Part shown: positions 17,586 to 25,546 of the stretch, one piece after another
Numbering within the stretch: the stretch's first letter is position 1
Layout of the letters: each line of letters opens with the position of its first letter
Source: Sideroxydans sp.
Lineage (GTDB): Bacteria; Pseudomonadota; Gammaproteobacteria; Burkholderiales; Gallionellaceae
Assembly (NCBI GenBank): GCA_028710605.1
Contig: JAQTTU010000004.1
Span: forward strand, 62,001 to 126,000
Length of the DNA: 64,000 nt
Direction: 5' to 3'
Notes under the pieces: model-generated
The model's input: the letters and a program-made list of their open reading frames with translations, nothing else
What the model was told of the DNA's origin: nothing
Database searches by the model: none
Position numbers and translations under genes: made by a program

Positions 17586-19763
17586 TCAGAATTTATATGC
17601 GGTGCCGACGCGAAGCACGCGCGCGGTGTAGCCGACCGCATAGGTGTAAGTTGTTCCGCCGCTATCGCCCGCAGCGACCCGCTCCGAATATTTTGCATTC
17701 GTCAGATTCAGCACGTGAAGCCATGCACTCCATGATTTGCTGATGTCGTAATTGGCGCGCGCATTGAAAAGATTTGGGCGCGCATAGGTGTGCTGGTTGT
17801 TTGCGCTGGCGTAATAGGAAGTCTGGCGATCCATTTCCAGTTCCACCCTCAACTTTTCCGCAGGTTTGACGGTCGCGCGCAGGTTCACGTGATGCTTAGG
17901 CGTGGCCGTGCGGCTCATGCCCGAATAATCGACACCCGATGAAGAAACGTAGTTGTCGTAGGCATACAGGCTATACGTGTGCGCCAGCGCCAGACTAAAT
18001 TTCGGATTCACCCTGTATCCCAGCGTCGTTTCCACACCGCTCGCACGCGCACTGGCCGCATTCTCGTTCTTGGTGTTGCAAGGCTCGGTTGCAGCGCAGG
18101 TCTGCGACACAATCAGATCCCTGAACTTGGTTTGGTAGTAATCCGTATCGAAGCTCAGGCCAAAATTGGTTTGCCCGCGAATACCGATCTGTTTGGTCAA
18201 TGAAGTTTCCGGCAACAGGTTCATGTTGGTCGGCACATATCTTTGTGCGACAGCAACGGTATGGTTGATAGGAACCGGCAAATTGGAACCCATCATGGTG
18301 CTCACAGAGGGCGCTAAAAAACCTTGCCCGATGTCCGCCCACAGCATGGTGTTGGCATTCAGATCGTAAGTCACGCCCGCTTTTTTGGTCGTTCTTGACC
18401 AATCCTTGCTGCCTTGCATATTCTTGGTAATGAGGCCGGTAGCGGTGCTGTAAGTGTCATTGTTGATGCCGTAGGTGATGTTGTCATTGCGCGCGCCCAA
18501 TGCGAAACGAAGCGGCCTCAATGGCGAAAACTCAAATTGCAGGAACGGCGATTGATGGCGTTCCGTGGTGACCGCATTGCTGGATTTTGCACCGCGCTCA
18601 AAATCGAATGTGCTCGGATTTGCGTTGACATAACCCGTCGCCGTGCTGTCCGTGGTCATTTTGTCGATACCGCCGGTGATCGCCGATTTGGCCAGCTCGA
18701 AACTGTGCTTGTACAGCAACTGAATGTTGTTCTCCGTCATGTTGGTGTCGGTCAGGGTAGCGCTGGAGAAAGACGCTGCGGATGTCTGATCCGTCTTGCG
18801 CGATTGCGCGTAGATGTTCAATTCGCCGCTATCGCCAAACATCCTGCGGTATTGCAGCGACGGGGTCGTATATTTGACAGCCGTGCGGAGAAATGAACCG
18901 GTTACCGCCTGCTGCCAATTCGCGTCGAACTCGGCCTTGGACAAGGTACCCGGATCTTGGTAATCGTCATCCAGATATTCCAGGCGAAAACTCAGCTTGG
19001 CCACATCTTCTGGAAACAGCACCCATTTCGTGCTGAAGGAATCTTTCTTTTCCGCCGTGTGCATGCGCCAGCCTTGCGTGTCCTGCCGGTTGGCATTGAC
19101 GAAATAGCCCAGTTTGTTCGAGACTGGCCCGGCGCTCGTCACGCCCGCACGGTAACCGCCATCGCCCATTCTTTCATAGCTCACTTCGTTCTCGTTGCTG
19201 TTGGGCGGGTTGCGCGAAATCACGTTGATCGTGCCGCCTATCGCATTGCTGCTGTTCAGCACCGAACCCGGGCCGCGTATGAATTCGATGCGCTCAATAT
19301 CCCCGTTGTTGGATTGGTCAACGAATCCCCATGTGCCGGTATTGCGCGCGCGCATGCCATCGGTGCGGTTGTCGGTGTAGTTTTTTCCGCCATCGGCAAA
19401 ACGCATGTTGCGGGTCAAGCTGACACCGGGAATGCGTTTCATCACCTCGTACAGCGCCGTCACCGAACGCACCTGCTCCAGTTCCGCGCGATCAACCACC
19501 GTGCCCGCCAGCGGCGTTGCCCTGGTCAGCATGCCCAGTTCGGTGCGCTGCTGCACCGGCCTGTCCTTGTTTGCCGAGACCACCATTTCCTTGAGCGTGC
19601 GGCTGTCCTTGTCATCGGATTTTTTTACGGAAGGTTCTGCATTTTTTTCTGCGGCATTGACCACCGGCGCATCCGCTTGCATCTCCTCCGCAACCGCGTG
19701 CCGGACGCAAGACAAACCCAGCACAAGCGACAATGCGCACGCAAAAACGAAATTCTTTTTCAT
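17586..19763 (-). CDS. TonB-dependent outer-membrane receptor (copy 3)
   Basis: A 725-aa receptor with signal peptide (MKKNFVFACALSLVLGLSC, cleaved near AVA-EE), an acidic linker (MVVSANKDRPVQQRTELG), a plug (IPGVSLTRNMRFADGGKNYT, RIEFIRGPGSVLNSSNAIGG) and a barrel ending RVGTAYKF. It is the closest relative of the 15163-17451 receptor, so the pair looks like a tandem duplication that has since diverged in the barrel. The start at 19763 is set by GGGAGAG just upstream; a longer frame would include the operator palindrome at 19831-19847. The ligand is not evident. Confidence 0.93.
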   Translation of the reverse strand: MKKNFVFACALSLVLGLSCVRHAVAEEMQADAPVVNAAEKNAEPSVKKSDDKDSRTLKEMVVSANKDRPVQQRTELGMLTRATPLAGTVVDRAELEQVRSVTALYEVMKRIPGVSLTRNMRFADGGKNYTDNRTDGMRARNTGTWGFVDQSNNGDIERIEFIRGPGSVLNSSNAIGGTINVISRNPPNSNENEVSYERMGDGGYRAGVTSAGPVSNKLGYFVNANRQDTQGWRMHTAEKKDSFSTKWVLFPEDVAKLSFRLEYLDDDYQDPGTLSKAEFDANWQQAVTGSFLRTAVKYTTPSLQYRRMFGDSGELNIYAQSRKTDQTSAASFSSATLTDTNMTENNIQLLYKHSFELAKSAITGGIDKMTTDSTATGYVNANPSTFDFERGAKSSNAVTTERHQSPFLQFEFSPLRPLRFALGARNDNITYGINNDTYSTATGLITKNMQGSKDWSRTTKKAGVTYDLNANTMLWADIGQGFLAPSVSTMMGSNLPVPINHTVAVAQRYVPTNMNLLPETSLTKQIGIRGQTNFGLSFDTDYYQTKFRDLIVSQTCAATEPCNTKNENAASARASGVETTLGYRVNPKFSLALAHTYSLYAYDNYVSSSGVDYSGMSRTATPKHHVNLRATVKPAEKLRVELEMDRQTSYYASANNQHTYARPNLFNARANYDISKSWSAWLHVLNLTNAKYSERVAAGDSGGTTYTYAVGYTARVLRVGTAYKF

Positions 19764-19830
19764 GACTCTCCCTTTTTTTGTTGGTTGAAAAAACAGGGAC
19801 GATGCTAAATTTCTTGCGTGACTAAAGGAA

Positions 19831-19847
19831 TGCGACATGATGTCGCG
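19831..19847. promoter_or_regulatory. Shared palindromic operator candidate, receptor copy 3
   Basis: TGCGACA-TGA-TGTCGCG, near-perfect palindrome 68 nt upstream of the receptor ATG. It continues into CGCGCGGCAATTTGCCGCGCG, a second hairpin; the sequence TGTCGCGCGGCAATTTG recurs exactly at 20411. Confidence 0.6.
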
Positions 19848-19936
19848 CGGCAATTTGCCGCGCGACAGTTTGCCGCAGCCGGTTGCGGCAAACTTATTTC
19901 AAGCAAACAATTTTCCCGGCGAAAAATATGCGGGAA

Positions 19937-20248
19937 TTAGTTGGAAATATTTTGTTGCTGCGCGAAGTCTTGCAGTATCTCGATCATCGCGTTTTTGATC
20001 TGTATCTGATGTTCGTGCGGCAAGACGGCGATGCGCTCGATTCGCCCGTCCGGCAATAGTCGCGCGCAGCCGATGTATTGGCCTTTGCTGCTCACCGCAA
20101 TGGCGTGGCGCGCCTGTCCGTCACGCCCGTCTTCCAGCGCATCGAGGTGGCTGATGACTTTCATCTGGCTCGCTGCCACGCGAATTTCGTTCAATATCGG
20201 CGCGCAAAATTCCCAGGGCAGGCAATGGACAGTGAACGCATTTTGCAT
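19937..20248 (-). CDS. Small GNAT-like protein
   Basis: A 103-aa protein whose middle (KGQYIGCARLLPDGRIERIA, then VLPHEHQIQIKNAMIEIL) resembles the acetyl-CoA-binding core of compact ElaA-like GNAT acetyltransferases. It is shorter than the usual ~150 aa and lacks a clear RxxGxG motif, so activity is uncertain. GGAGGGCGAT directly upstream makes the ATG at 20248 a confident start. It is divergent from the cytochrome b561 gene and shares its control region, including the palindrome at 20401. Confidence 0.6.
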   Translation of the reverse strand: MQNAFTVHCLPWEFCAPILNEIRVAASQMKVISHLDALEDGRDGQARHAIAVSSKGQYIGCARLLPDGRIERIAVLPHEHQIQIKNAMIEILQDFAQQQNISN

Positions 20249-20400
20249 ATCGCCCTCCGGGTTGTAGGTGACGCTTCGTATCGGGTAAATTCGCATAGGC
20301 AGGTTGCCAAACCGGCATCAATTTAAAGCGTGCGGAAGGAGACAAACAAGTTGGCCGGTTTGGCGGCGCGCAATGTAATTCGGTTTGGTGCGGAATGGAA

Positions 20401-20417
20401 TGCGTCAAATTGTCGCG
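20401..20417. promoter_or_regulatory. Shared palindromic operator candidate, cytochrome b561
   Basis: TGCGTCA-AAT-TGTCGCG, one of four related palindromes, 82 nt before the cytochrome b561 ATG in the divergent control region. It is followed by CGCGGCAATTTGACGCA, whose TTTGACGCA end can pair with the TGCGTCAAA at the start of the site. Confidence 0.55.
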
Positions 20418-20498
20418 CGGCAATTTGACGCAGCCGACAGCGCATCGCTTGCGCCCTTCTCTTGCTACCATGCGCACTTTGCAAAACCGGAGTTGATG

Positions 20499-21191
20499 AT
20501 GGCAGCGGACAACTTGAGCGTAACGATCAAAGTGTGGGATTTGCCCACGCGAATTTTTCACTGGGCGACAGTGCTGCTGGTGGCCGCGTGCTGGTGGACT
20601 GCAAGCGGCGACGGCGATATGGACAAACATTTGCTGTGCGGCTATGCCGTGCTGACGCTGCTGCTGTTCCGCTTGGTGTGGGGCGTGGTCGGCAGCACAA
20701 CTGCGCGCTTCGCGCATTTCGTGCGCGCGCCAGCGGCGGTGCTGGAATATTTTTCAGACATGCGCAAAACGGATGCGCCGCCGCATATCGGCCACAACCC
20801 GGCGGGCGGCTGGATGGTGCTGGCGCTGCTGGGAATGCTGCTGCTGATCGCGGGCAGCGGACTGTTCGCCAACGACGACATTCTGACCGAAGGACCGCTC
20901 GCGCATTTTGTCGGCACAGACCTGAGCGATCTGGCGACCGCCTGGCACGAGCGCGGGTTTTATATATTGCTCGCCCTGGTCGGGCTGCATCTGGGCGCGA
21001 TCCTGTTTTACCTGCTGGTGAAAAAAGAAAATCTGGTGCGCCCCATGTTCAGCGGCATCAAATTTTGCGCGTCAAACGAAATCCCGCGCAACCTGCGCAC
21101 GCGCGGCGCGGGATGGGCCGTGCCGGTGCTGTGTTGCGCAGCGTTGCTGGTGTGGTGGCTGGCTGGAATGGGTGTTGCAACCGAGTTTTGA
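20499..21191 (+). CDS. Cytochrome b561-family membrane protein
   Basis: A 230-aa four-helix b-type cytochrome. The first helix region contains IKVWDLPTRIFHWATVLLVA with a haem-ligand His, and further candidate ligands occur in helices 2 and 4 (MDKHLLCGYAVLTLL, ILLALVGLHLGAILFYLL). This family passes electrons between quinol and periplasmic c-type cytochromes or other acceptors. The second of two adjacent ATGs is preferred for its spacing to GGAG. The likely partner is a c-type cytochrome, perhaps the cytochrome c' at 24.4 kb that shares the same upstream palindrome, which is inference. Confidence 0.9.
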   Translation: MAADNLSVTIKVWDLPTRIFHWATVLLVAACWWTASGDGDMDKHLLCGYAVLTLLLFRLVWGVVGSTTARFAHFVRAPAAVLEYFSDMRKTDAPPHIGHNPAGGWMVLALLGMLLLIAGSGLFANDDILTEGPLAHFVGTDLSDLATAWHERGFYILLALVGLHLGAILFYLLVKKENLVRPMFSGIKFCASNEIPRNLRTRGAGWAVPVLCCAALLVWWLAGMGVATEF

Positions 21192-21202
21192 AACACCCAC
21201 CT

Positions 21203-21276
21203 CACGGAGATGCCCGTCAATAGGCGATCTACGACAAACGAATCACGCGGAACGCCTATTGACGGGAATCTTCACG
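21203..21276. repeat. Family B palindromic repeat
   Basis: GAGATGCCCGTCAATAGGCG faces CGCCTATTGACGGGAATCTT. A well-preserved copy in the spacer after cytochrome b561. Confidence 0.9.
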
Positions 21277-21475
21277 ATGTTTGTATTTCAGATTCGGCGT
21301 AAATCTGCAAACTCCACAACTACGTTTTATTGTTTTGGGATAAGTCTGCAAACGACCCGAAGGCGACCTTCGCGTTTTCACAAAGCAGACCGTCAACGTT
21401 TGAATTCACCGGCCTTGCGCGGCTTTGTGCGCAAGGTCAGGTGGAATGATGGGTTGGGCATCGCGGCATAACCTC

Positions 21476-22879
21476 CTAAGCACCGACAAGTTTCCGAACC
21501 CACTCTATTGCCGTGGGCAATTTTTCACCAAGATCACCTGTAAGATTGATGGCCTCAAGGCCGGATCGAATCCGACCAATTGAACCCGCTGCCATTTTGG
21601 ATGTGGTTCTAACGCGGGCATCTCTCACATCTCTCATGTCTTGGATTGTCTGGAACAATTGGGATCGGCGCTCAGCCAGTTGCTTCGCTCGATCAGCGAT
21701 GGACAGAACATAACGTCGAGATTTAATATCCTCGCTTAGTTCATCGCGCACTGCTTCAACCCGAGCTATAAGCGCCACAACTTTGGAAACTTGCCCGTCT
21801 TTCAAATATCGTTCGTTGGAACAGAACGATAGTCGACTGAGAATATCTTGTAGTTGCTCGCTACTCGGGCAGCGGCGAGCAACAAAGTCGGCAACCAAAG
21901 TGCTATCGCCTTCAGTGCCTTGATAGCGACGAAGCAGGCGTTCAAGTATTTCAACAATGTGTGAAACCTTTGCGTCAATCTCGCGGGTGACTTCGGACAC
22001 TGACTTGATCTTTGAAGGCACGTTGTCGGCCAGAGTTTGAAACTCCACCCTGAAATTGGGCAATTCATCCGTGATGCTTCGGATACGCCCTAGCAAGGCT
22101 AGGAGTAAGTCCTGCGTCCAGTCCTTGCCAAGGGGTAGAACGATTGACTCATCTAGACCCTTCACAAGAACGCACAAGGCTGGAAGCTCGCGCTGGGATA
22201 CCCCGAATAAGTTCATGAACTCCGGGACAAATAAAGCCATGGCCCGTGCGGATTTGTTCGCAATCTCTTTACGGTAGGGATCGCCATCGCTACTCATGTC
22301 TCGGAAGACATCAGTTTCCCTCAAGGAATATGCGAGTTTCCGCCGATTTTCGCGCACCGGAAATGCGCTACCACGCAACGTGGCGAACGTTCCGTAGCCT
22401 TTATCAAGGCCTAAAGGAGTGTCGGCGTTTGGATGTAGAAGCAGGAAGGCAACTTCATCACCGAGGACTGCGTCAGCATCGAATAACTCGGAAACCATTT
22501 GCGAAATCTTGTGCTGGTCTTCCTGCGCCGGAGCAAGCAGGATACACAAGATACGTTGGTCGTCCTGACGGGTGTGGAACCAATTAACGAGCTCCTGTGG
22601 GGTGGCAGAGGTGATGATCATGGACGGTGCTCGGATTACATGGTGGTTGATCGCGCAGGCATAGTGATCATGATGCCCAACAGTAATTAGACGGACGCAC
22701 CGGTCCGTATTATTAAAATTATTGGGGCGCGCGTATTTTTCATAGCCAATTGATAAATTGTGAATCCCCACATCTTGTCTTTCCACATATGCATTAATAG
22801 TACGGACAGAAATTACGCGAAATTTAACACCGAATTCCCTTGCTGACCATGAGGAAAACGGATGGGTCTTGTTGAACAT
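21476..22879 (-). CDS. Orphan 467-aa protein of unknown function
   Basis: Not recognised. The first ~85 residues are polar and lack support from a ribosome site; an alternative ATG at 22624 would begin MIITSATPQELVNWFHTR. The middle (about 85-160) looks like a small alpha/beta domain (ILCILLAPAQEDQHKI, AFLLLHPNADTPLGLDKGYG). The C-terminal half is helical with coiled-coil-like heptads, rich in Arg/Glu/Leu, ending in a hydrophobic helix. No signal peptide and no clear membrane span. Base composition is more AT-rich than the neighbours, and it is flanked by family B repeats, suggesting recent arrival. A role in defence or stress is possible but not shown. Confidence 0.6.
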   Translation of the reverse strand: MFNKTHPFSSWSAREFGVKFRVISVRTINAYVERQDVGIHNLSIGYEKYARPNNFNNTDRCVRLITVGHHDHYACAINHHVIRAPSMIITSATPQELVNWFHTRQDDQRILCILLAPAQEDQHKISQMVSELFDADAVLGDEVAFLLLHPNADTPLGLDKGYGTFATLRGSAFPVRENRRKLAYSLRETDVFRDMSSDGDPYRKEIANKSARAMALFVPEFMNLFGVSQRELPALCVLVKGLDESIVLPLGKDWTQDLLLALLGRIRSITDELPNFRVEFQTLADNVPSKIKSVSEVTREIDAKVSHIVEILERLLRRYQGTEGDSTLVADFVARRCPSSEQLQDILSRLSFCSNERYLKDGQVSKVVALIARVEAVRDELSEDIKSRRYVLSIADRAKQLAERRSQLFQTIQDMRDVRDARVRTTSKMAAGSIGRIRSGLEAINLTGDLGEKLPTAIEWVRKLVGA

Positions 22880-23005
22880 CGAAGGGATATTTCAGGAATG
22901 GACATCATCTGGAGGGCTTTGCCCGATGACCGCTCCTGGCACAACGCCGTCATCCAGCAAAATCATCCAATCGCATCAGCCAATCAAATATTTCCACCCC
23001 CATCT

Positions 23006-23078
23006 CGTGAAGATGCCCGTCAATAGGCGTTCTACAACATATACATCATGTAGAACGCCTATTGGCGCGGCTTACGGG
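23006..23078. repeat. Family B palindromic repeat
   Basis: AGATGCCCGTCAATAGGCGT faces TAGAACGCCTATTGGCGCGG. It lies between the orphan gene and the VapC-type toxin gene. Confidence 0.88.
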
Positions 23079-23099
23079 GCAGTTTGAGTTTTGAAATGC

Positions 23100-23498
23100 T
23101 TACCAGATTGTCCGCACATGCTGATACGCGCGGATTTTTTCGTCTGCGGTGACTAGCGGCGCGGCCAGTTTTCTGGCGGTCGCCACGATGATGCGGTCTG
23201 CCGGGTCTTTGTGAAATTCGCCGGGAAGCGTGGTGGATTGCACGCCGATTTCGTTATCGACCGGCACGAAGCGTACCGCCTCGATTTCTTCCGCCACGGC
23301 CAGCCATTCCGACACATCCATCGCCAGAGCGAGCCGTCCGCTATTGACCAGCATGGCGATTTCCCATGCGCTGATCGACGACACCACAATGTCGCCGCCG
23401 TCCAGTTCGGCCTGAATGGCGGCGGATGCTTTAGCCGACAACTGCGCGCTGTTGCCCGTTACCCACCAGATCAAGGCGTGGGTATCCAACACGATCAT
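23100..23498 (-). CDS. PIN-domain toxin (VapC family)
   Basis: A 132-aa PIN-fold nuclease with the N-terminal acidic motif (MIVLDTHALIWWVTG), a central WEIAMLVNSGRL helix and a C-terminal DPADRIIVATAR motif supplying further acidic residues. PIN toxins cleave RNA, often tRNA, and are held inactive by the adjacent antitoxin. The ATG overlaps the antitoxin stop (ATGA), the usual coupling in these pairs; a longer frame would run into antitoxin sequence. Confidence 0.9.
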   Translation of the reverse strand: MIVLDTHALIWWVTGNSAQLSAKASAAIQAELDGGDIVVSSISAWEIAMLVNSGRLALAMDVSEWLAVAEEIEAVRFVPVDNEIGVQSTTLPGEFHKDPADRIIVATARKLAAPLVTADEKIRAYQHVRTIW

Positions 23499-23728
23499 TT
23501 TGCCGCCTCCCAATCCTGCTCGGCCACAGGCTCGGTCGGTTGATCGAAGCGCAACACCGTGCCGCGCAAAAGTTCCAGCGGCTGGCGGTGCGTCGCGCGC
23601 AAACGCCTGACTTCCAGTTTCGGTTCGCCGTGGTCGGTGACGACCACCGACTCGCCGCTGGCTTCAACTTGCCGGAAAAATTCCAACGCTTTGGCTTTGA
23701 ATTGCGATTTTGATACTTGATTTAACAT
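23495..23728 (-). CDS. Phd/YefM-type antitoxin
   Basis: A 77-aa protein with the Phd-type N-terminal DNA-binding fold (VSKSQFKAKALEFFRQVEAS, VVVTDHGEPKLEV) and a C-terminal acidic toxin-binding tail (FDQPTEPVAEQDWEAAK). GGAGGTAATC upstream of the ATG is an ideal ribosome site. It precedes the toxin gene, which is the normal order, and probably represses its own promoter. Confidence 0.9.
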   Translation of the reverse strand: MLNQVSKSQFKAKALEFFRQVEASGESVVVTDHGEPKLEVRRLRATHRQPLELLRGTVLRFDQPTEPVAEQDWEAAK

Positions 23729-23922
23729 GATTACCTCCGACCACCATAGTCACACGCCCTAGTCACATAGTACCGATTCGCTCAATCTATGGCAAACATG
23801 CAGGTACTTCAAAGAACCGCCCGCAAGCGGGCGAGGGGAGAAATTTCTAGCGTAGCGGCAAACAGGTCAATTATCGGGGTCAGCTTCGCAATTAATTTGA
23901 GCTGAATATCAACGACCGCTTT

Positions 23923-24010
23923 GGTTAAGGGTTGTCGGATGTCAGCCCGTGCGCGCTGCACGACAGAATGCAGCAGCCCGTTCCGGGCTGACGTCGGACA
24001 ACCCTTAACC
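23923..24010. repeat. Long inverted repeat, GGTTAAGGGTTGTC type
   Basis: Arms GGTTAAGGGTTGTCGGATGT and ACGTCGGACAACCCTTAACC extend to ~27 paired bases with two mismatches, with CAGCCCG/CGGGCTG continuing inward. Only one copy is seen in the window. Confidence 0.85.
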
Positions 24011-24050
24011 GTTGCCGCCCTTCCCGCATTTTAATTTCAAAACACCACCA

Positions 24051-24122
24051 CGTGAAGATGCCTGCCAATAGGCGATCTATAGCGCGTACATTATGTAGAT
24101 GGCCGAATCTAGGGGCTTGCGG
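24051..24122. repeat. Family B palindromic repeat
   Basis: AAGATGCCTGCCAATAGGCG faces CCGAATCTAGGGGCTTGCGG; a diverged right arm. Confidence 0.8.
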
Positions 24123-24159
24123 TTAAGGTGTGTTTTTGAACTCGGAAAATCTATTAGGC

Positions 24160-24287
24160 CGTCATTCCGGCGAAGGCCGGAATCCAGCGATTAAAAACAT
24201 TCTGCGAAGCAGACAAAGCCCAAGGTATTGTCCCACTTGCGTGGGAATTTGTTTATCAACTGGATTCCGGCTTGCGCCGGAATGACG
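24160..24287. repeat. Family D inverted repeat
   Basis: CGTCATTCCGGCGAAGGCCG and CCGGCTTGCGCCGGAATGAC arms, the GGCCGG variant of the family. Confidence 0.88.
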
Positions 24288-24370
24288 GTTTTTTCTAATG
24301 AACTATCTGGGTTGAATGCTGCCGTCGATGCCCTTCCGCACAGTTTGTGCGGAGGAGCAACGGCGTGGGT

Positions 24371-24838
24371 TTATTGCGCCGCTTTAGTTTTGAACTCTTC
24401 GTGACAGGATTTGCAGGTCTTTTGCACCTTGCCGAGTTGCTCTTTCAGTGCATCCAAGTTGCCGCCTTTTGCCAGTTCGGCCAGCTTGGCGGTTTCAGTT
24501 TCCATCGCGTCGTTGGCCGCCTTGAATTTGTCGGCCTGACTCCAGACTTCCGCTTTGGCTTTGGTGTCGCCGCTACCGCTGCCGGGAATGAATCCGTCCT
24601 TGGGCAGCTTGCTCAGGAAGGCCAGATTTTCCGCATTGCGCGCGAACAGCGCCTTGTCGAACGGCATATCACCTTTCGCCATGCGCCCCATCGGCCCCAT
24701 GTACCAGGTCATCATCATGAATCCGCTTTTGCGGAATTTGATGGCGAAGTCCTCGCGCGACGATTCAGCTTGCGCCGCTCCGGCAAATCCGCACAACACC
24801 ACGCCGCACACAACCAGTTTTGAAATTCTGTTCAACAT
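24371..24838 (-). CDS. Cytochrome c' (class II c-type cytochrome)
   Basis: A 155-aa periplasmic haem protein: signal peptide (SKLVVCGVVLCGFAGAAQA), a helical bundle, and a single C-terminal haem-binding motif CKSCH in KTCKSCHEEFKTKAAQ, the class II position. Cytochromes c' bind NO and CO at a five-coordinate haem and protect against nitrosative stress. ATG at 24838 is preceded by GGAGAG. Upstream is the palindrome at 24901. The Met-rich helix (FMMMTWYMGPMGRM) is unusual but compatible with the fold. Confidence 0.88.
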   Translation of the reverse strand: MLNRISKLVVCGVVLCGFAGAAQAESSREDFAIKFRKSGFMMMTWYMGPMGRMAKGDMPFDKALFARNAENLAFLSKLPKDGFIPGSGSGDTKAKAEVWSQADKFKAANDAMETETAKLAELAKGGNLDALKEQLGKVQKTCKSCHEEFKTKAAQ

Positions 24839-24900
24839 TGTTTCTCTCCATGAATACACTAAAGGGGTGCGGATTTTATGCTTGCGCGGCGCGGCTGTGG

Positions 24901-24917
24901 TGCGACAAATTGTCGCA
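24901..24917. promoter_or_regulatory. Shared palindromic operator candidate, cytochrome c'
   Basis: TGCGACA-AAT-TGTCGCA, a perfect palindrome (8+1+8), 63 nt before the cytochrome c' ATG. The flanks extend pairing (GTGG before, CCAC after). It is the best-preserved of four copies and defines the consensus. Confidence 0.65.
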
Positions 24918-24952
24918 CCACAGCCGCAGAATAATCAGGAAGAATCTATAAA

Positions 24953-25276
24953 TTACGCGGTGGCTTTGGCGATCATCTTCTGCAACTCGCCTTTTTCAAA
25001 CAGGTCTTTCATGATGTCCGAACCGCCAATCAATTCGCCTTTGATGTAGAGCTGGGGAAAGGTCGGCCAGTTGGCGTAGTGTTTCAGGTTGTCGTGAATT
25101 TCCTTGTCGGCCAGCACGTTCACCGCGACAAAATCCTTTGCCCCGCTGTCTTTCAACACTTTCGCCGCCAGCCCGGAAAAGCCGCATTGCGGAAACTGCG
25201 GTGTGCCCTTCATGTACAGCACGATGTCGTTACCGGTGACGGTTTGCTTGATTCTTTCCAATACGTTTTGATCCAT
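24953..25276 (-). CDS. grxD: Monothiol glutaredoxin, Grx4 type
   Basis: A 107-aa glutaredoxin with the CGFS active site (FPQCGFSGLAAKVL), KGTPQFP and the C-terminal GGSDIM glutathione-binding motif. These proteins bind [2Fe-2S] clusters with glutathione and, with BolA-family partners, deliver or sense iron-sulfur clusters. GGAG lies six bases before the ATG. A BolA-family gene is 12 nt upstream, so the known partners are co-transcribed. Confidence 0.97.
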   Translation of the reverse strand: MDQNVLERIKQTVTGNDIVLYMKGTPQFPQCGFSGLAAKVLKDSGAKDFVAVNVLADKEIHDNLKHYANWPTFPQLYIKGELIGGSDIMKDLFEKGELQKMIAKATA

Positions 25277-25288
25277 GGAGTTCTCCGG

Positions 25289-25525
25289 TTAAATTTGTTT
25301 TGCCCACTGTTCCGGGGTTAAAGTTTTCATCGACAAGGCGTGAATCGTTTCCATCTTGTCGCCCAAGGCGCTATACACGAGCTGATGCTGTTGCAACACG
25401 CTCTTGCCCTCAAACGCTTTGCTCACGATCACCGCCTCGAAATGACGGCCATCGCCCTCGACGAACACGTGTTCGCATTCCAGCCCTTGCAGGATATATT
25501 CCTTGACGTTTTCCGGTGTGACCAT
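25289..25525 (-). CDS. BolA/IbaG-family protein
   Basis: A 78-aa BolA-fold protein (VEGDGRHFEAVIVSKAFEGK, then SVLQQHQLVYSALGDKM, ending MKTLTPEQW). It matches the IbaG subgroup in length, with a Cys (LECEHVFV) near the cluster-ligand position. It works with GrxD in Fe-S trafficking. The ATG has GAGG upstream. Confidence 0.93.
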   Translation of the reverse strand: MVTPENVKEYILQGLECEHVFVEGDGRHFEAVIVSKAFEGKSVLQQHQLVYSALGDKMETIHALSMKTLTPEQWAKQI

Positions 25526-25546
25526 GCTTGATTACCTCGCTGCCGA

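Larger units (their letters stand above)
23729..24370. other. Repeat-filled spacer between antitoxin and cytochrome c' genes
   Basis: About 640 bases without a gene. It contains a long unique inverted repeat (23923-24010), a family B element (24051-24122) and a family D element (24160-24287). The ~150 bases next to the antitoxin should hold its promoter, and include CGGGGTCAGCTTCGCAATTA at 23875, related to sequences around 53.2 kb. Confidence 0.7.
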
